Assembly: GCF_014930365.1 (NCBI RefSeq)
Contig: NZ_JABXWI010000007.1
Coordinates: forward strand, 372,001 to 436,000
Origin: Streptomyces caniscabiei
GTDB lineage: Bacteria; Actinomycetota; Actinomycetes; Streptomycetales; Streptomycetaceae
DNA length: 64,000 bases
Reading direction: 5' to 3'
The position numbers and the translations under genes were made by a program. Below are positions 33,691-41,529 of the stretch, in pieces. Below the pieces are notes generated by a model, which was not told where the DNA came from, did not search any database, and saw only the letters and a program-made list of their open reading frames with translations. Every line of letters starts with the position of its first letter. Positions within the stretch are counted from its first letter, which is position 1.

Positions 33691-35241
33691 TCACAGGCCG
33701 AGACGGCGGGCCAGGTCCGAGACGAAGACCCCGCCCGGGTCCAACTCCTCCCGCAGTGCGCGGAATTCGGGGAGCCTCGGATACATCGAGGCCAGCAGTT
33801 CGGGCCGGAGACGGGCGTCCTTCGCCAGGTAGACGCGGCCCTCGGCGGCCGCGACCTCCTCGTCGAGCGAGTCCAGGAAGGCGCCGAGACCGGGCAGGCT
33901 CGCCGGGATGTCCAGGGCGAGGGTCCAGCCGGGCATCGGGAAGGACAGCCAGCCGGGGTCGCCCTCGCCGAACCGCTTCAGGACGGCGAGGAAGGAGGGG
34001 CAGCGGCGCGCCGAGATCCGGTCCACGATCCGGCGCAGGACCTCCTCCCGGCCGTGTCCGACGACGAACTGGTACTGCACGAAGCCGGACCGGCCGTAGA
34101 TCCGGTTCCAGTGCGGGACCCCGTCGAGGGGGTGGAAGAAGGTGGAGAGCCGCTGGAGTTCGTCGGTGCGGGCCCGGGGCGCCCGGCGGTACCAGAGCTC
34201 GTTGAAGAGGCCCACGGCCGTACGGCCGAGGAGGCCGTCCGGGACGAAGGAGGGGGCGGCGGGCAGGCGGGAGGTCCGGAACTCCAGCGGACCGGCGGTC
34301 GTGTCCCGCCGGAACCGGAACGCGTCACCGGCCGAGAAGCGGCCCCCACGCGCGCGCGTGGACGTCGCCCCCCTCGGTCGCGACGACGGGGCCCGGCCCG
34401 TGGACGGGGGCGTCTCCAGTGCCTCCAGTGCCTCCGGTGGCGCGTGGTCGCCGCGGGTGAGGACCGCCCGGCCTGTCGCGGCGCCCCGGGCGAGCAGGTC
34501 GATCCAGGCGACCGAATAGCGGTAGTAGCGGTCGGTGGCGGTCAGACGGGCGAGGAGGTCGTCGAGGTCGCGCGCGCGTTCGGTGTCGACGGACATCCAG
34601 GACGTCTCGACGGGCAGGAGGCGGACGGTCGCGGTGAGGACGACGCCGGTGAGGCCCATGCCGCCGGCCGTGGCGTCGAAGAGCGGGGTGCCGGGGACGA
34701 CCGTGCGGATCTCGCCGTCTGCCGTGAGCAGTTCGAAGGACAGGACATGGCGGGCGAACGACCCGGAGACATGGTGGTTCTTGCCGTGGATGTCGGCCGC
34801 GATGGCACCGCCGACGGTCACCTGACGGGTCCCCGGAGTCACCGGCACGAACCAGCCGAGGGGGAGCAGGACCTCCATCAGCCGGTGCAGCGAGACGCCC
34901 GCGTCGCACAGCACGGTGCCGCCGTCCGCGTCGATGGCGTGGACGCGGTCGAGGCCGGTCATGTCGAGGACGGCGCCGCCCGCGTTCTGCGCCGCGTCCC
35001 CGTACGCCCGCCCCAGCCCCCGGGCGATCCCGCCCCGCGCCCCGTGCGCCCCGCACGCCCGTACGACGGCCGAGGCCTCCTCGTACGTCCGTGGGCGGAG
35101 CACCCGGGCGGCGGTCGGGGCGGTGCGGCCCCAGCCGGTGACCGTGACGGGAGCGCCGGGGCCTGGACCGGGGGGCGGGACGGGGCGGTGGGGGCCGGCG
35201 GGCGGGGGAGCCGGGGAGGTCGAGGCGGCGTCGGCTGGCAT
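33691..35241 (-). CDS. dprE1: DprE1-like FAD-linked oxidase
   Basis: The 516-residue product is a VAO-type flavoprotein: GIARGLGRAYGDAAQN and VTVGGAIAADIHGKNHH bind FAD, and DRYYRYSVAWIDLLA, RSGFVQYQFVVG and YLAKDARLRPELLASMYPRL follow mycobacterial DprE1. It would oxidise decaprenylphosphoryl ribose at C2. The residue matching mycobacterial Cys387 (GWNICVDF) is Ala here (GWTLALDI, about Ala442). The lysine of AKD, important in DprE1, is kept. The insertion near 290-330 is Pro/Arg-rich. I start it at ATG 35241. Upstream in-frame sequence overlaps the divergent promoter. Confidence 0.85.
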   Translation of the reverse strand: MPADAASTSPAPPPAGPHRPVPPPGPGPGAPVTVTGWGRTAPTAARVLRPRTYEEASAVVRACGAHGARGGIARGLGRAYGDAAQNAGGAVLDMTGLDRVHAIDADGGTVLCDAGVSLHRLMEVLLPLGWFVPVTPGTRQVTVGGAIAADIHGKNHHVSGSFARHVLSFELLTADGEIRTVVPGTPLFDATAGGMGLTGVVLTATVRLLPVETSWMSVDTERARDLDDLLARLTATDRYYRYSVAWIDLLARGAATGRAVLTRGDHAPPEALEALETPPSTGRAPSSRPRGATSTRARGGRFSAGDAFRFRRDTTAGPLEFRTSRLPAAPSFVPDGLLGRTAVGLFNELWYRRAPRARTDELQRLSTFFHPLDGVPHWNRIYGRSGFVQYQFVVGHGREEVLRRIVDRISARRCPSFLAVLKRFGEGDPGWLSFPMPGWTLALDIPASLPGLGAFLDSLDEEVAAAEGRVYLAKDARLRPELLASMYPRLPEFRALREELDPGGVFVSDLARRLGL

Positions 35242-35384
35242 GCTCGCGACCGTATCGCCGCGTACCGGGAGGAGTCGGGCGTATCGGCACGGCCGCTCTG
35301 TCGCCTCACCGAAATGGGTGATTAGTGGGATGTCGTTCAAGATTGCCGTAGCTCCGGGCCGGTCGCCTAGAAGAGTGGCGTCGC

Positions 35385-35927
35385 ATGGATGAAGTTGACG
35401 TCGTCGAGGGTGTGCGGGGGCTGGACCGGCGGCTGCTCTCCGCGCTGCACGCCCGTGGTGCGGACCCGCGCGTCGCGAGCGCCGCGTGCGGGCTGTCCCG
35501 GGTGGGGGAGCACGGTCTGCTGTGGCTCGCGGCCGGACTGGCGGGCGCCGCCGTCGACCGGGAGCGGCGTCGCGTGTGGCTGCGCGGCACGGCACTGACC
35601 GCCGGCGCGCATCTGGCCAGCATGGGCGTCAAGCGGGTCGTACGGCGGCCGCGCCCCGCCCATGTCGAGCCCCTCGTCCGCACGGTCGGACGGCACTCCT
35701 TCCCCAGCTCGCACGCGAGTTCGGCGGCGGCCGCGGTCGCCGTCGTGGCCCACGGAGCCACGGGCGCCCCCGTGCTGCTGTCCGCCGCCGCGCCGCTCGC
35801 CGCCGCGATGTGCCTCTCCCGGCTCGTCGTCGGTGTGCACTACCCGTCGGACGTGGCGGCGGGGGTGGCCCTCGGGGCGCTCACGGCACGACTGGGCGCG
35901 CGCTGGGTGGTGAGCGGCGATGGCTGA
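35385..35927 (+). CDS. PAP2-family phosphatase of the arabinose-lipid locus
   Basis: The 180-residue product shows the three PAP2 motifs: KRVVRRPRP, SFPSSHAS and SRLVVGVHYPSDV. It has four or five hydrophobic helices. In Mycobacterium the equivalent Rv3807c sits beside UbiA and is proposed to dephosphorylate decaprenylphosphoryl-5-phosphoribose. Here its stop is overlapped by the UbiA-like gene by 8 bases, so the pair is coupled. It is divergent from the DprE1-like gene. Confidence 0.87.
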   Translation: MDEVDVVEGVRGLDRRLLSALHARGADPRVASAACGLSRVGEHGLLWLAAGLAGAAVDRERRRVWLRGTALTAGAHLASMGVKRVVRRPRPAHVEPLVRTVGRHSFPSSHASSAAAAVAVVAHGATGAPVLLSAAAPLAAAMCLSRLVVGVHYPSDVAAGVALGALTARLGARWVVSGDG

Positions 35928-37173
35928 GCGCACGGTGGCGGGGCGTACGCCGACGGGGGGCTCGACGTTCGGCCACGCCACGACCGGCCACGTGACGACT
36001 GGCTACGCAATGACCAGCGACACGACGGTCGGCGACACAACGGCCGCTCACGCAACGGCCGATGGTGCTACGACCAGCCACGCGACGACCGGCCACAGAA
36101 CAGCCGACGGCACCGCGACCGGCCGCGCCACGACCGACCACGCCACGACCGGCCGCACCCCCACCGGTCGCACCACGCCCGGCGCCACACCGACCAGCGC
36201 CGCGCCCACCCTCCGCACCACCAGCCCCATGACGGCCCGGCGCGCTGTCTTTCCCGGGCGCCGGGTGTTTTCCGGACACGCGCCCCCGGCGGCCGGCCTC
36301 CTCCGCGGGCTGCTCCGGACCACCCGCCCCCGGCAATGGATCAAGAACACCCTCGTCGTCGCCGCGCCCGCGGCCGCCGGGGAGCTCTTCACCTCCCGCG
36401 CGCTCGTCCAACTCCCCCTCGTCTTCGTCCTCTTCACCGCCTGTGCCGCCGCCGTGTACCTCGTCAACGACGCCCGGGACGCCGACGCCGACCGCGCGCA
36501 CCCCGTCAAGCGCCACCGTCCGGTCGCCTCGGGGCAGGTGCCCGTAACGGTGGCGTACGGGGTCGGGGGCGCCCTGGCCGTGCTCGCGCCGTCGGCCGCC
36601 GCCTGGCTCTGCTCGCCGTACACCGCCGCGCTGCTGACGGCGTACCTCGGTCTCCAACTCGCCTACTGCGTCAGCCTCAAGCACGTCCTGGTCGTCGATC
36701 TGGCGGTCGTCACCACCGGGTTCCTGATGCGGGCCATGATCGGCGGGATCGCCCTGGGCATCCCCCTCTCGCGCTGGTTCCTGATCACCACCGGTTTCGG
36801 CGCGCTGTTCATGGTCGCCGCCAAGCGTTACTCGGAGGCCGTCCAGCTGGCCGACCGGGCGGGCGCGACCCGGGCCCTGCTCGCCGAGTACACGGCCGGA
36901 TACCTCCGCTTCGTCTGGCAGTTGGCCGCCGGCGTCGCCGTGCTCGGCTACTGCCTCTGGGCCCTGGAGGAGGGCGGCGTCCCCACCACGAGCGTGCTGC
37001 CCTGGCGGCAGCTGTCCATGGTCGCCTTCGTCCTCGCCGTCCTCCGCTACGCCGTCTTCGCCGACCGGGGCACCGCGGGCGAACCCGAGGACGTCGTCCT
37101 GTGCGACCGTGCCCTCACCGTCATCGGCCTCGTCTGGCTGACGATGTACGGGCTCGCGGTGGCGGACTGGTGA
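35920..37173 (+). CDS. UbiA-like polyprenyl-phosphate phosphoribosyltransferase
   Basis: The 417-residue product has a UbiA core (about 120-417) with RPRQWIKNTLV, the metal motif YLVNDARDADADRAHPVKRHRP and a second Asp region (HVLVVDLAVVTTGFLMR), close in character to mycobacterial Rv3806c, which puts phosphoribose on decaprenyl phosphate. About eight membrane helices are visible. Residues 1-103 form an unusual Thr/Gly/His/Ala repeat stretch (ATTGHVTTG, ATTSHATTGHRTADG, ATTDHATTGRT). ATG 35920 overlaps the phosphatase stop; ATG 36229 would give a normal-length enzyme and is the alternative start. Confidence 0.83.
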   Translation: MAERTVAGRTPTGGSTFGHATTGHVTTGYAMTSDTTVGDTTAAHATADGATTSHATTGHRTADGTATGRATTDHATTGRTPTGRTTPGATPTSAAPTLRTTSPMTARRAVFPGRRVFSGHAPPAAGLLRGLLRTTRPRQWIKNTLVVAAPAAAGELFTSRALVQLPLVFVLFTACAAAVYLVNDARDADADRAHPVKRHRPVASGQVPVTVAYGVGGALAVLAPSAAAWLCSPYTAALLTAYLGLQLAYCVSLKHVLVVDLAVVTTGFLMRAMIGGIALGIPLSRWFLITTGFGALFMVAAKRYSEAVQLADRAGATRALLAEYTAGYLRFVWQLAAGVAVLGYCLWALEEGGVPTTSVLPWRQLSMVAFVLAVLRYAVFADRGTAGEPEDVVLCDRALTVIGLVWLTMYGLAVADW

Positions 37174-37313
37174 GCCGGCAGCGGTGAGCCTGTGAATCAG
37201 TCACGGTGAGCCGTTCACGACGGTGCCGGGAGTGATGTCGTCCGGAGGGGATCCGTGAACCGGTGTGGGGGTACCCGGTATCGGGTGTCGACGACTGGGG
37301 CAGAGTTCGGATC

Positions 37314-38213
37314 ATGGACTGGCTGAAAAGGCTTCCCGGGGTGGGTCCGCTGGTGGAGCGTCTGATGACGACGCACGCGTGGCGGTCGTACGAGCGGCTG
37401 GAGCGGGTGAAGTGGACCCGGCTGGCCGCGGCGATGACGTTCATCAGCTTTCTCGCGCTGTTCCCGCTGCTGACCGTGGCGGCGGCCATCGTCGCGGCGA
37501 CCCTCGGCAAGGACCAGCAGCGGGAGTTGGAGGATCGGCTCGCCGAACAGGTGCCCGGTATCTCCGACCAGCTCGACATCGCCGGCCTCGTCGACAACGC
37601 CGGCACGGTCGGGATCATCGCGGGCGCGCTGCTGCTGTTCACCGGCATCGGCTGGGTCGGCGAGATGCGCGGCTGTCTGCGCGCGGTCTGGGAGAAGGAG
37701 GACCCCGAGGAGAACCCCGTCGTCGCCAAGGGCAAGGACGCCGGCCTCCTGGTCGGTCTCGGCGGGGCGGTCCTCGTCTCCCTGGCCGCTTCCGCCGCCG
37801 CCTCCTGGGCCGTCAGCCGGTTCGCCGACCAGCTCGGCATCGACCGCGACGGCTGGGGCGGCTTCCTGCTGCGCCTCGCCGCGTTCGCCGTCGCCGTCCT
37901 GGCCGACTTCCTGCTCCTCCTCTACGTCCTCACCGTGCTGCCCGGAGTTCAGCCGCCGCGCCGCCGTCTCGTCGTCGCCGCCCTCATAGGAGCCGTCGGC
38001 TTCGAACTCCTCAAGCTCCTGCTCAGCGGCTACATCCAGGGCGTCGCCTCCAAGAGCATGTACGGCGCCTTCGGCGTCCCCATCGCCCTGCTGCTCTGGA
38101 TCAACTTCACCACCAAGCTCCTGCTCTACTGCGCGGCCTGGACGGCGGAGGGCAGCAAGGAGAGCGCGCCCGCAGAGGACCTGGCGCCCCCGGCCAGGAA
38201 CAGCGCCCCCTAA
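37314..38213 (+). CDS. YihY/BrkB-type inner membrane protein
   Basis: The 299-residue product has the YihY/virulence-factor BrkB pattern: an amphipathic start (WLKRLPGVGPLVERLMTTHAW), RLAAAMTFISFLALFPLLTVA, a second helix pair near 95-115 and 140-165, and the conserved VASKSMYGAFGVPIALLLWINFTTKLLLYCAAW. Function of the family is not settled. I start at ATG 37314; an upstream GTG at 37263 has no added family residues. Its stop merges with a dispersed repeat element. Confidence 0.87.
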   Translation: MDWLKRLPGVGPLVERLMTTHAWRSYERLERVKWTRLAAAMTFISFLALFPLLTVAAAIVAATLGKDQQRELEDRLAEQVPGISDQLDIAGLVDNAGTVGIIAGALLLFTGIGWVGEMRGCLRAVWEKEDPEENPVVAKGKDAGLLVGLGGAVLVSLAASAAASWAVSRFADQLGIDRDGWGGFLLRLAAFAVAVLADFLLLLYVLTVLPGVQPPRRRLVVAALIGAVGFELLKLLLSGYIQGVASKSMYGAFGVPIALLLWINFTTKLLLYCAAWTAEGSKESAPAEDLAPPARNSAP

Positions 38214-38252
38214 GGGGCGCGGGGAACGGCGCGACCAGCCACCACGCACCGG
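38213..38252 (+). repeat. Copy of a dispersed Streptomyces element
   Basis: AGGGGCGCGGGGAACGGCGC followed by GACCAGCCACCACGCACCGG begins at the last base of the YihY stop. The minus-strand copy at 32835-32857 shares GGGGCGCGGGGAAC. It lies between convergent genes and may act in termination. Confidence 0.6.
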
Positions 38253-38297
38253 AACCCCGCATCCGACAACAACCAGGCAGACGCTCCCGGACCACCC

Positions 38298-39593
38298 CTA
38301 CTTCTTCGCCCGCAGCGGCCACTTCCGGTTCACCAGGAACACCGCACCGGCCACCAGCACCAACACGCCCCCCATGATCCCGAGGGCGACCCCGGCCCCG
38401 CCGCCCCCGCCGGAGGCACGCGCGGCGACCGACTTGCCGCCCGCCCCGCCGGAGGCGGACGCCGACGCGGTGGCACCGGGCTGCGCGCTCGGCTCGTCGG
38501 CACCCCCGCCGGAGGTGTCGGCGCTCTTGGGCGGCACCAGCTCACCCACCGGCGTCACCTTGCCCGCCGCCTTGAACCCCCAGTCGAGGAGGCTCGCGGT
38601 CTCCTTGTAGACCTGGTTGTGCTCCTCCTTCTCCGGATGCATGACGGTGACGAGGAGGACCCGGCCGTCGCGCTCGGCGACCCCGGTGAACGTGGCGCCC
38701 GCGTTCGTGGTGTTGCCGTTCTTCACACCCGCGATGCCTTGGTAGGAGTCGAGACCGCTGTCCCCGGTGAGCAGTCGGTTGGTGTTCTGGATCTCGAAGG
38801 ACGAACGGCTCTTCTTTCCGTTCTTGCCCTTCTTCGTCTCGCCGGGGAACTTCGCCCGGACGGTCGAGCAGTACTCCCGGAAGTCCTTCTTCTGTAGCCC
38901 CGACCTGGCGATCAGCGTCAGATCGTAGGCGGACGACACCTGCCCCTTGGCGTCGTACCCGTCCGGGCTGACCGCGTGCGTGTCCAGGGCCTGGAGTTCC
39001 TCGGCGTGCGCGTTCATGTCCGCGACGGTCTGCTTCACCCCGCCGTTCATGGCCGACAGGACGTGCACCGCGTCGTTGCCGGAGCGAAGGAAGACACCGA
39101 GCCACAGATCGTGCACGGTGTACGTCTCGTCCTCCTTTATGCCGACCATGCTGGAGCCCGAGCCCACGCTCGCCAGATCGGCGGGCACGACCTTGTGCTC
39201 GTCGTCCTTGTTGAACTTCGGCAGCAGCGTGTCCGCGAACAGCATCTTCAGGGTGCTCGCGGGAGCCAGCCGCCAGTGCGCGTTGTGCGCCGCCAGCACC
39301 TCGCCCGACTCGGCGTCGGCGACGATCCAGGAACGGGCGCTGATGCCCTTGGGCAGCACGGGCGCGTCGCTGCCGAGACTGGCATGGGTGCCGGGCTCGC
39401 CCAACAGCTCGCCGCCGACGGTCGACATGGTCGCCGGGGGTGTCGCCGACGGCGAGGCGCTCGGACTCGGTGACGGCTTCGCCGCGAAGGCCGGGCCGGC
39501 CGTCAGCATCGGCAGGGAGGCCAGGGAGAAGGACAGCAGGGTGGCTGAGGTGACCAGCAGGGGGCGCCTGGCGGTCTTCTTGGAGGCGGGCAC
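38298..39593 (-). CDS. D-alanyl-D-alanine carboxypeptidase (DacA/PBP5 type)
   Basis: The 431-residue product has a signal peptide (about 1-38), then a Pro/Ser linker and a penicillin-binding domain with SxxK as STLK (Ser113), SGN in FLRSGNDAVHV, and KNG in GVKNGNTTNAG where most members have KTG. A Gly/Ser/Ala linker and a C-terminal membrane helix with basic end (VNRKWPLRAKK) anchor it. The GTG at 39593 has no Shine-Dalgarno; a TACTTT eight bases upstream could be a -10 of a leaderless message. It trims pentapeptides in peptidoglycan. Confidence 0.88.
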   Translation of the reverse strand: MPASKKTARRPLLVTSATLLSFSLASLPMLTAGPAFAAKPSPSPSASPSATPPATMSTVGGELLGEPGTHASLGSDAPVLPKGISARSWIVADAESGEVLAAHNAHWRLAPASTLKMLFADTLLPKFNKDDEHKVVPADLASVGSGSSMVGIKEDETYTVHDLWLGVFLRSGNDAVHVLSAMNGGVKQTVADMNAHAEELQALDTHAVSPDGYDAKGQVSSAYDLTLIARSGLQKKDFREYCSTVRAKFPGETKKGKNGKKSRSSFEIQNTNRLLTGDSGLDSYQGIAGVKNGNTTNAGATFTGVAERDGRVLLVTVMHPEKEEHNQVYKETASLLDWGFKAAGKVTPVGELVPPKSADTSGGGADEPSAQPGATASASASGGAGGKSVAARASGGGGGAGVALGIMGGVLVLVAGAVFLVNRKWPLRAKK

Positions 39594-39720
39594 GATCGAG
39601 AAAGTACATGGCTCCGACCGGTAAATCCCACTGCAGCGCTCCGTGGCGCTCACACTCCTGCTCACGCCCCCGCACGCACCCCGGCGCGATACCGGGACGG
39701 TCGGCGGCGATACTGAACCC

Positions 39721-39978
39721 ATGAAGCTCAGCCGCCCCCTCTCCTGGTTCCTGCTCGCCTTCGGGGTGTGGAGCTGGGTCATCTGGATCACTTTCGTCAA
39801 GAACCTCTGGAAGGACGGCAGCGGGCTCGCGTTCGACGACGCGGGTGATCCGACGGCGTACTTCTGGGTGCATCTGACGCTCGCCGTCGTCTCCTTCGTA
39901 CTGGGGACGGCCATCGGGGTCATCGGGTTGCGCGGACTGCGCGCCCTTCGCCGGGCCGCCGCCGGGAGTGCCACGTGA
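39721..39978 (+). CDS. SCO4848 family membrane protein
   Basis: The 85-residue product has two membrane helices (LSWFLLAFGVWSWVIWITFVKNLW and VHLTLAVVSFVLGTAIGVIGLRG) around a short acidic loop (DDAGDPTAYFW). I recognise it as the small actinobacterial family named after S. coelicolor SCO4848. Function unknown. It is divergent from the carboxypeptidase gene and its stop overlaps the start of the phosphoesterase gene, so these two are translated together. Confidence 0.85.
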   Translation: MKLSRPLSWFLLAFGVWSWVIWITFVKNLWKDGSGLAFDDAGDPTAYFWVHLTLAVVSFVLGTAIGVIGLRGLRALRRAAAGSAT

Positions 39979-41336
39979 TGATCGCCGTGTTCGTTCTGGT
40001 GCTCCTGCTGGTGCTGACCCTGTTCGGGGCGCTCCACTGGTACGCGTGGCGCCGCCTGGTGCGCGACACGACACGCGGACCGGGCCCGGCCAGACGCGTG
40101 GGCACGGCGGTGTTCGTCGCGGGACCGGTGCTGATGATCGCCGGCTTCGCGGCCGAGCGCATGCACGCGCCCTTCTGGTTGCAGCAGACGCTGACCTGGC
40201 CGGGCTTCATGTGGCTCGCCTTCGCGCTGTACATGCTCCTCGCCCTTCTGGTGGGGGAGCTCGTACGGCCCCTCCTGCGCCGTGCGGTGGAGCGGCGCGC
40301 CCCGGAGCCCGCGCCCCGGCCGGAACCCGCAGTGCGCGCGCCGGAGCCCGTCCCGGCGGGCGCGCAGCCCGCACCGTCCGCCGAGTCCGCACCGCCCGCC
40401 GACTCACCGGAGGCCGCCGAGCCCGGCCGGCCGGCCCCGCCCCACTCGGCGGAAGGCCCGCCCCACTCGGCGGAACCCCCGGCCCCGAGCACCCCCGCGC
40501 CCTCGGCCGACCCCTCCCGCCGCCTCTTCGTCTCCCGTGTGGTGGGCGGGGCCGTCGCCGCCGCGGCCCTGGGCACGGTCGGTTACGGCACCTACGGCGT
40601 CGTGCGCGGACCCAAGCTCAAGCGGGTCACCGTGCCGCTGGCGAAGCTGCCGCGCGCCGCGCACGGTTTCCGGATCGCGGTGGTCAGCGACATCCACCTC
40701 TCGCCGATGCTGGGCCGCGGCTTCGCACAGAAGGTCGTCGACACGATCAACTCCACGCAGCCCGACCTGATCGCGGTGGTCGGCGACCTGGTCGACGGCG
40801 ACGTGGCGGACCTCGGCCCGGCGGCGGCACCGCTCGCCGGGCTGAAGGCACGGCACGGCAGCTACTTCGTCACCGGCAACCACGAGTACATCTCCGGCGC
40901 CGAGCAGTGGGTCGAGGAGGTGCGCCGGCTGGGCCTGACGCCGCTGGAGAACGCCCGCCGCGAACTGCCGTACCTCGACCTCGCCGGGGTGAACGACATC
41001 GCGGGCGAGGACGAGGGCCAGGGCCCCGACTTCGCCAAGGCGCTCGGCGACCGGGACACCTCACGGGCGGTGGTGCTGATGGCCCACCAGCCCGTGCAGA
41101 TCCACGACGCCGTCGACCACGGCGTCGACCTCCAGCTCTCCGGCCACACCCACGGTGGCCAGATGTGGCCCATGACCTATGTCGCCCAGGCCGCCAACCC
41201 CACCCTCGCGGGGCTTGAGCGCTACGGCGACACCCAGCTCTACGTGAGCCGCGGCGCGGGTGCCTGGGGGCCGCCGGTGCGGGTCGGGGCGCCCTCGGAC
41301 ATCACCGTGGTGGAGCTGGCCTCGAAGCAGGCATGA
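39978..41336 (+). CDS. Membrane-anchored metallophosphoesterase (YkuE type)
   Basis: The 452-residue product has three or four N-terminal membrane helices (to about 95), a 75-residue Pro/Glu/Ala linker, a further hydrophobic segment (VVGGAVAAAALGTVGYGTYG) and a calcineurin-like domain: VSDIHLS, VVGDLVDGD, FVTGNHEYI, MAHQPVQIH and LSGHTHGGQMWP. All metal ligands are present. Start choice is between GTG 39975 and ATG 39978, both overlapping the previous stop. YkuE proteins are exported and anchored; the substrate here is unknown. Confidence 0.9.
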   Translation: MIAVFVLVLLLVLTLFGALHWYAWRRLVRDTTRGPGPARRVGTAVFVAGPVLMIAGFAAERMHAPFWLQQTLTWPGFMWLAFALYMLLALLVGELVRPLLRRAVERRAPEPAPRPEPAVRAPEPVPAGAQPAPSAESAPPADSPEAAEPGRPAPPHSAEGPPHSAEPPAPSTPAPSADPSRRLFVSRVVGGAVAAAALGTVGYGTYGVVRGPKLKRVTVPLAKLPRAAHGFRIAVVSDIHLSPMLGRGFAQKVVDTINSTQPDLIAVVGDLVDGDVADLGPAAAPLAGLKARHGSYFVTGNHEYISGAEQWVEEVRRLGLTPLENARRELPYLDLAGVNDIAGEDEGQGPDFAKALGDRDTSRAVVLMAHQPVQIHDAVDHGVDLQLSGHTHGGQMWPMTYVAQAANPTLAGLERYGDTQLYVSRGAGAWGPPVRVGAPSDITVVELASKQA

Positions 41337-41348
41337 CGGTCCGTCAGG

Positions 41349-41377
41349 AAGGCTCCCGTTCCTGGTACGGGAGCCTT
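41349..41377 (+). terminator. Terminator after the phosphoesterase gene
   Basis: AAGGCTCCCGT (41349-41359) pairs perfectly with ACGGGAGCCTT (41367-41377), followed by a short T run. Confidence 0.7.
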
Positions 41378-41404
41378 TCGGACACAAAAGGGCGGCAGGC
41401 TTAC

Positions 41405-41423
41405 TGAGTTCTTTCTCAACTCA
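41405..41423. promoter_or_regulatory. AT-rich palindrome before the solute-binding protein gene
   Basis: TGAGTTCTTTCTCAACTCA contains TGAGTT facing AACTCA across 7 bases. It is unusually AT-rich for this DNA, lies 107 bases before the gene, and precedes a possible -10 TTAGGT at about 41460. It looks like an operator. Confidence 0.4.
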
Positions 41424-41529
41424 ACAAAACCTGTCTTCCGTCAACACAGCCGACTGTGGTTAGGTGATCCGCGCCACCGCGGAACCACTGTGCGTAGTGG
41501 GCCGGGTGGGGTCCTTGGAAGGGGCGCCG

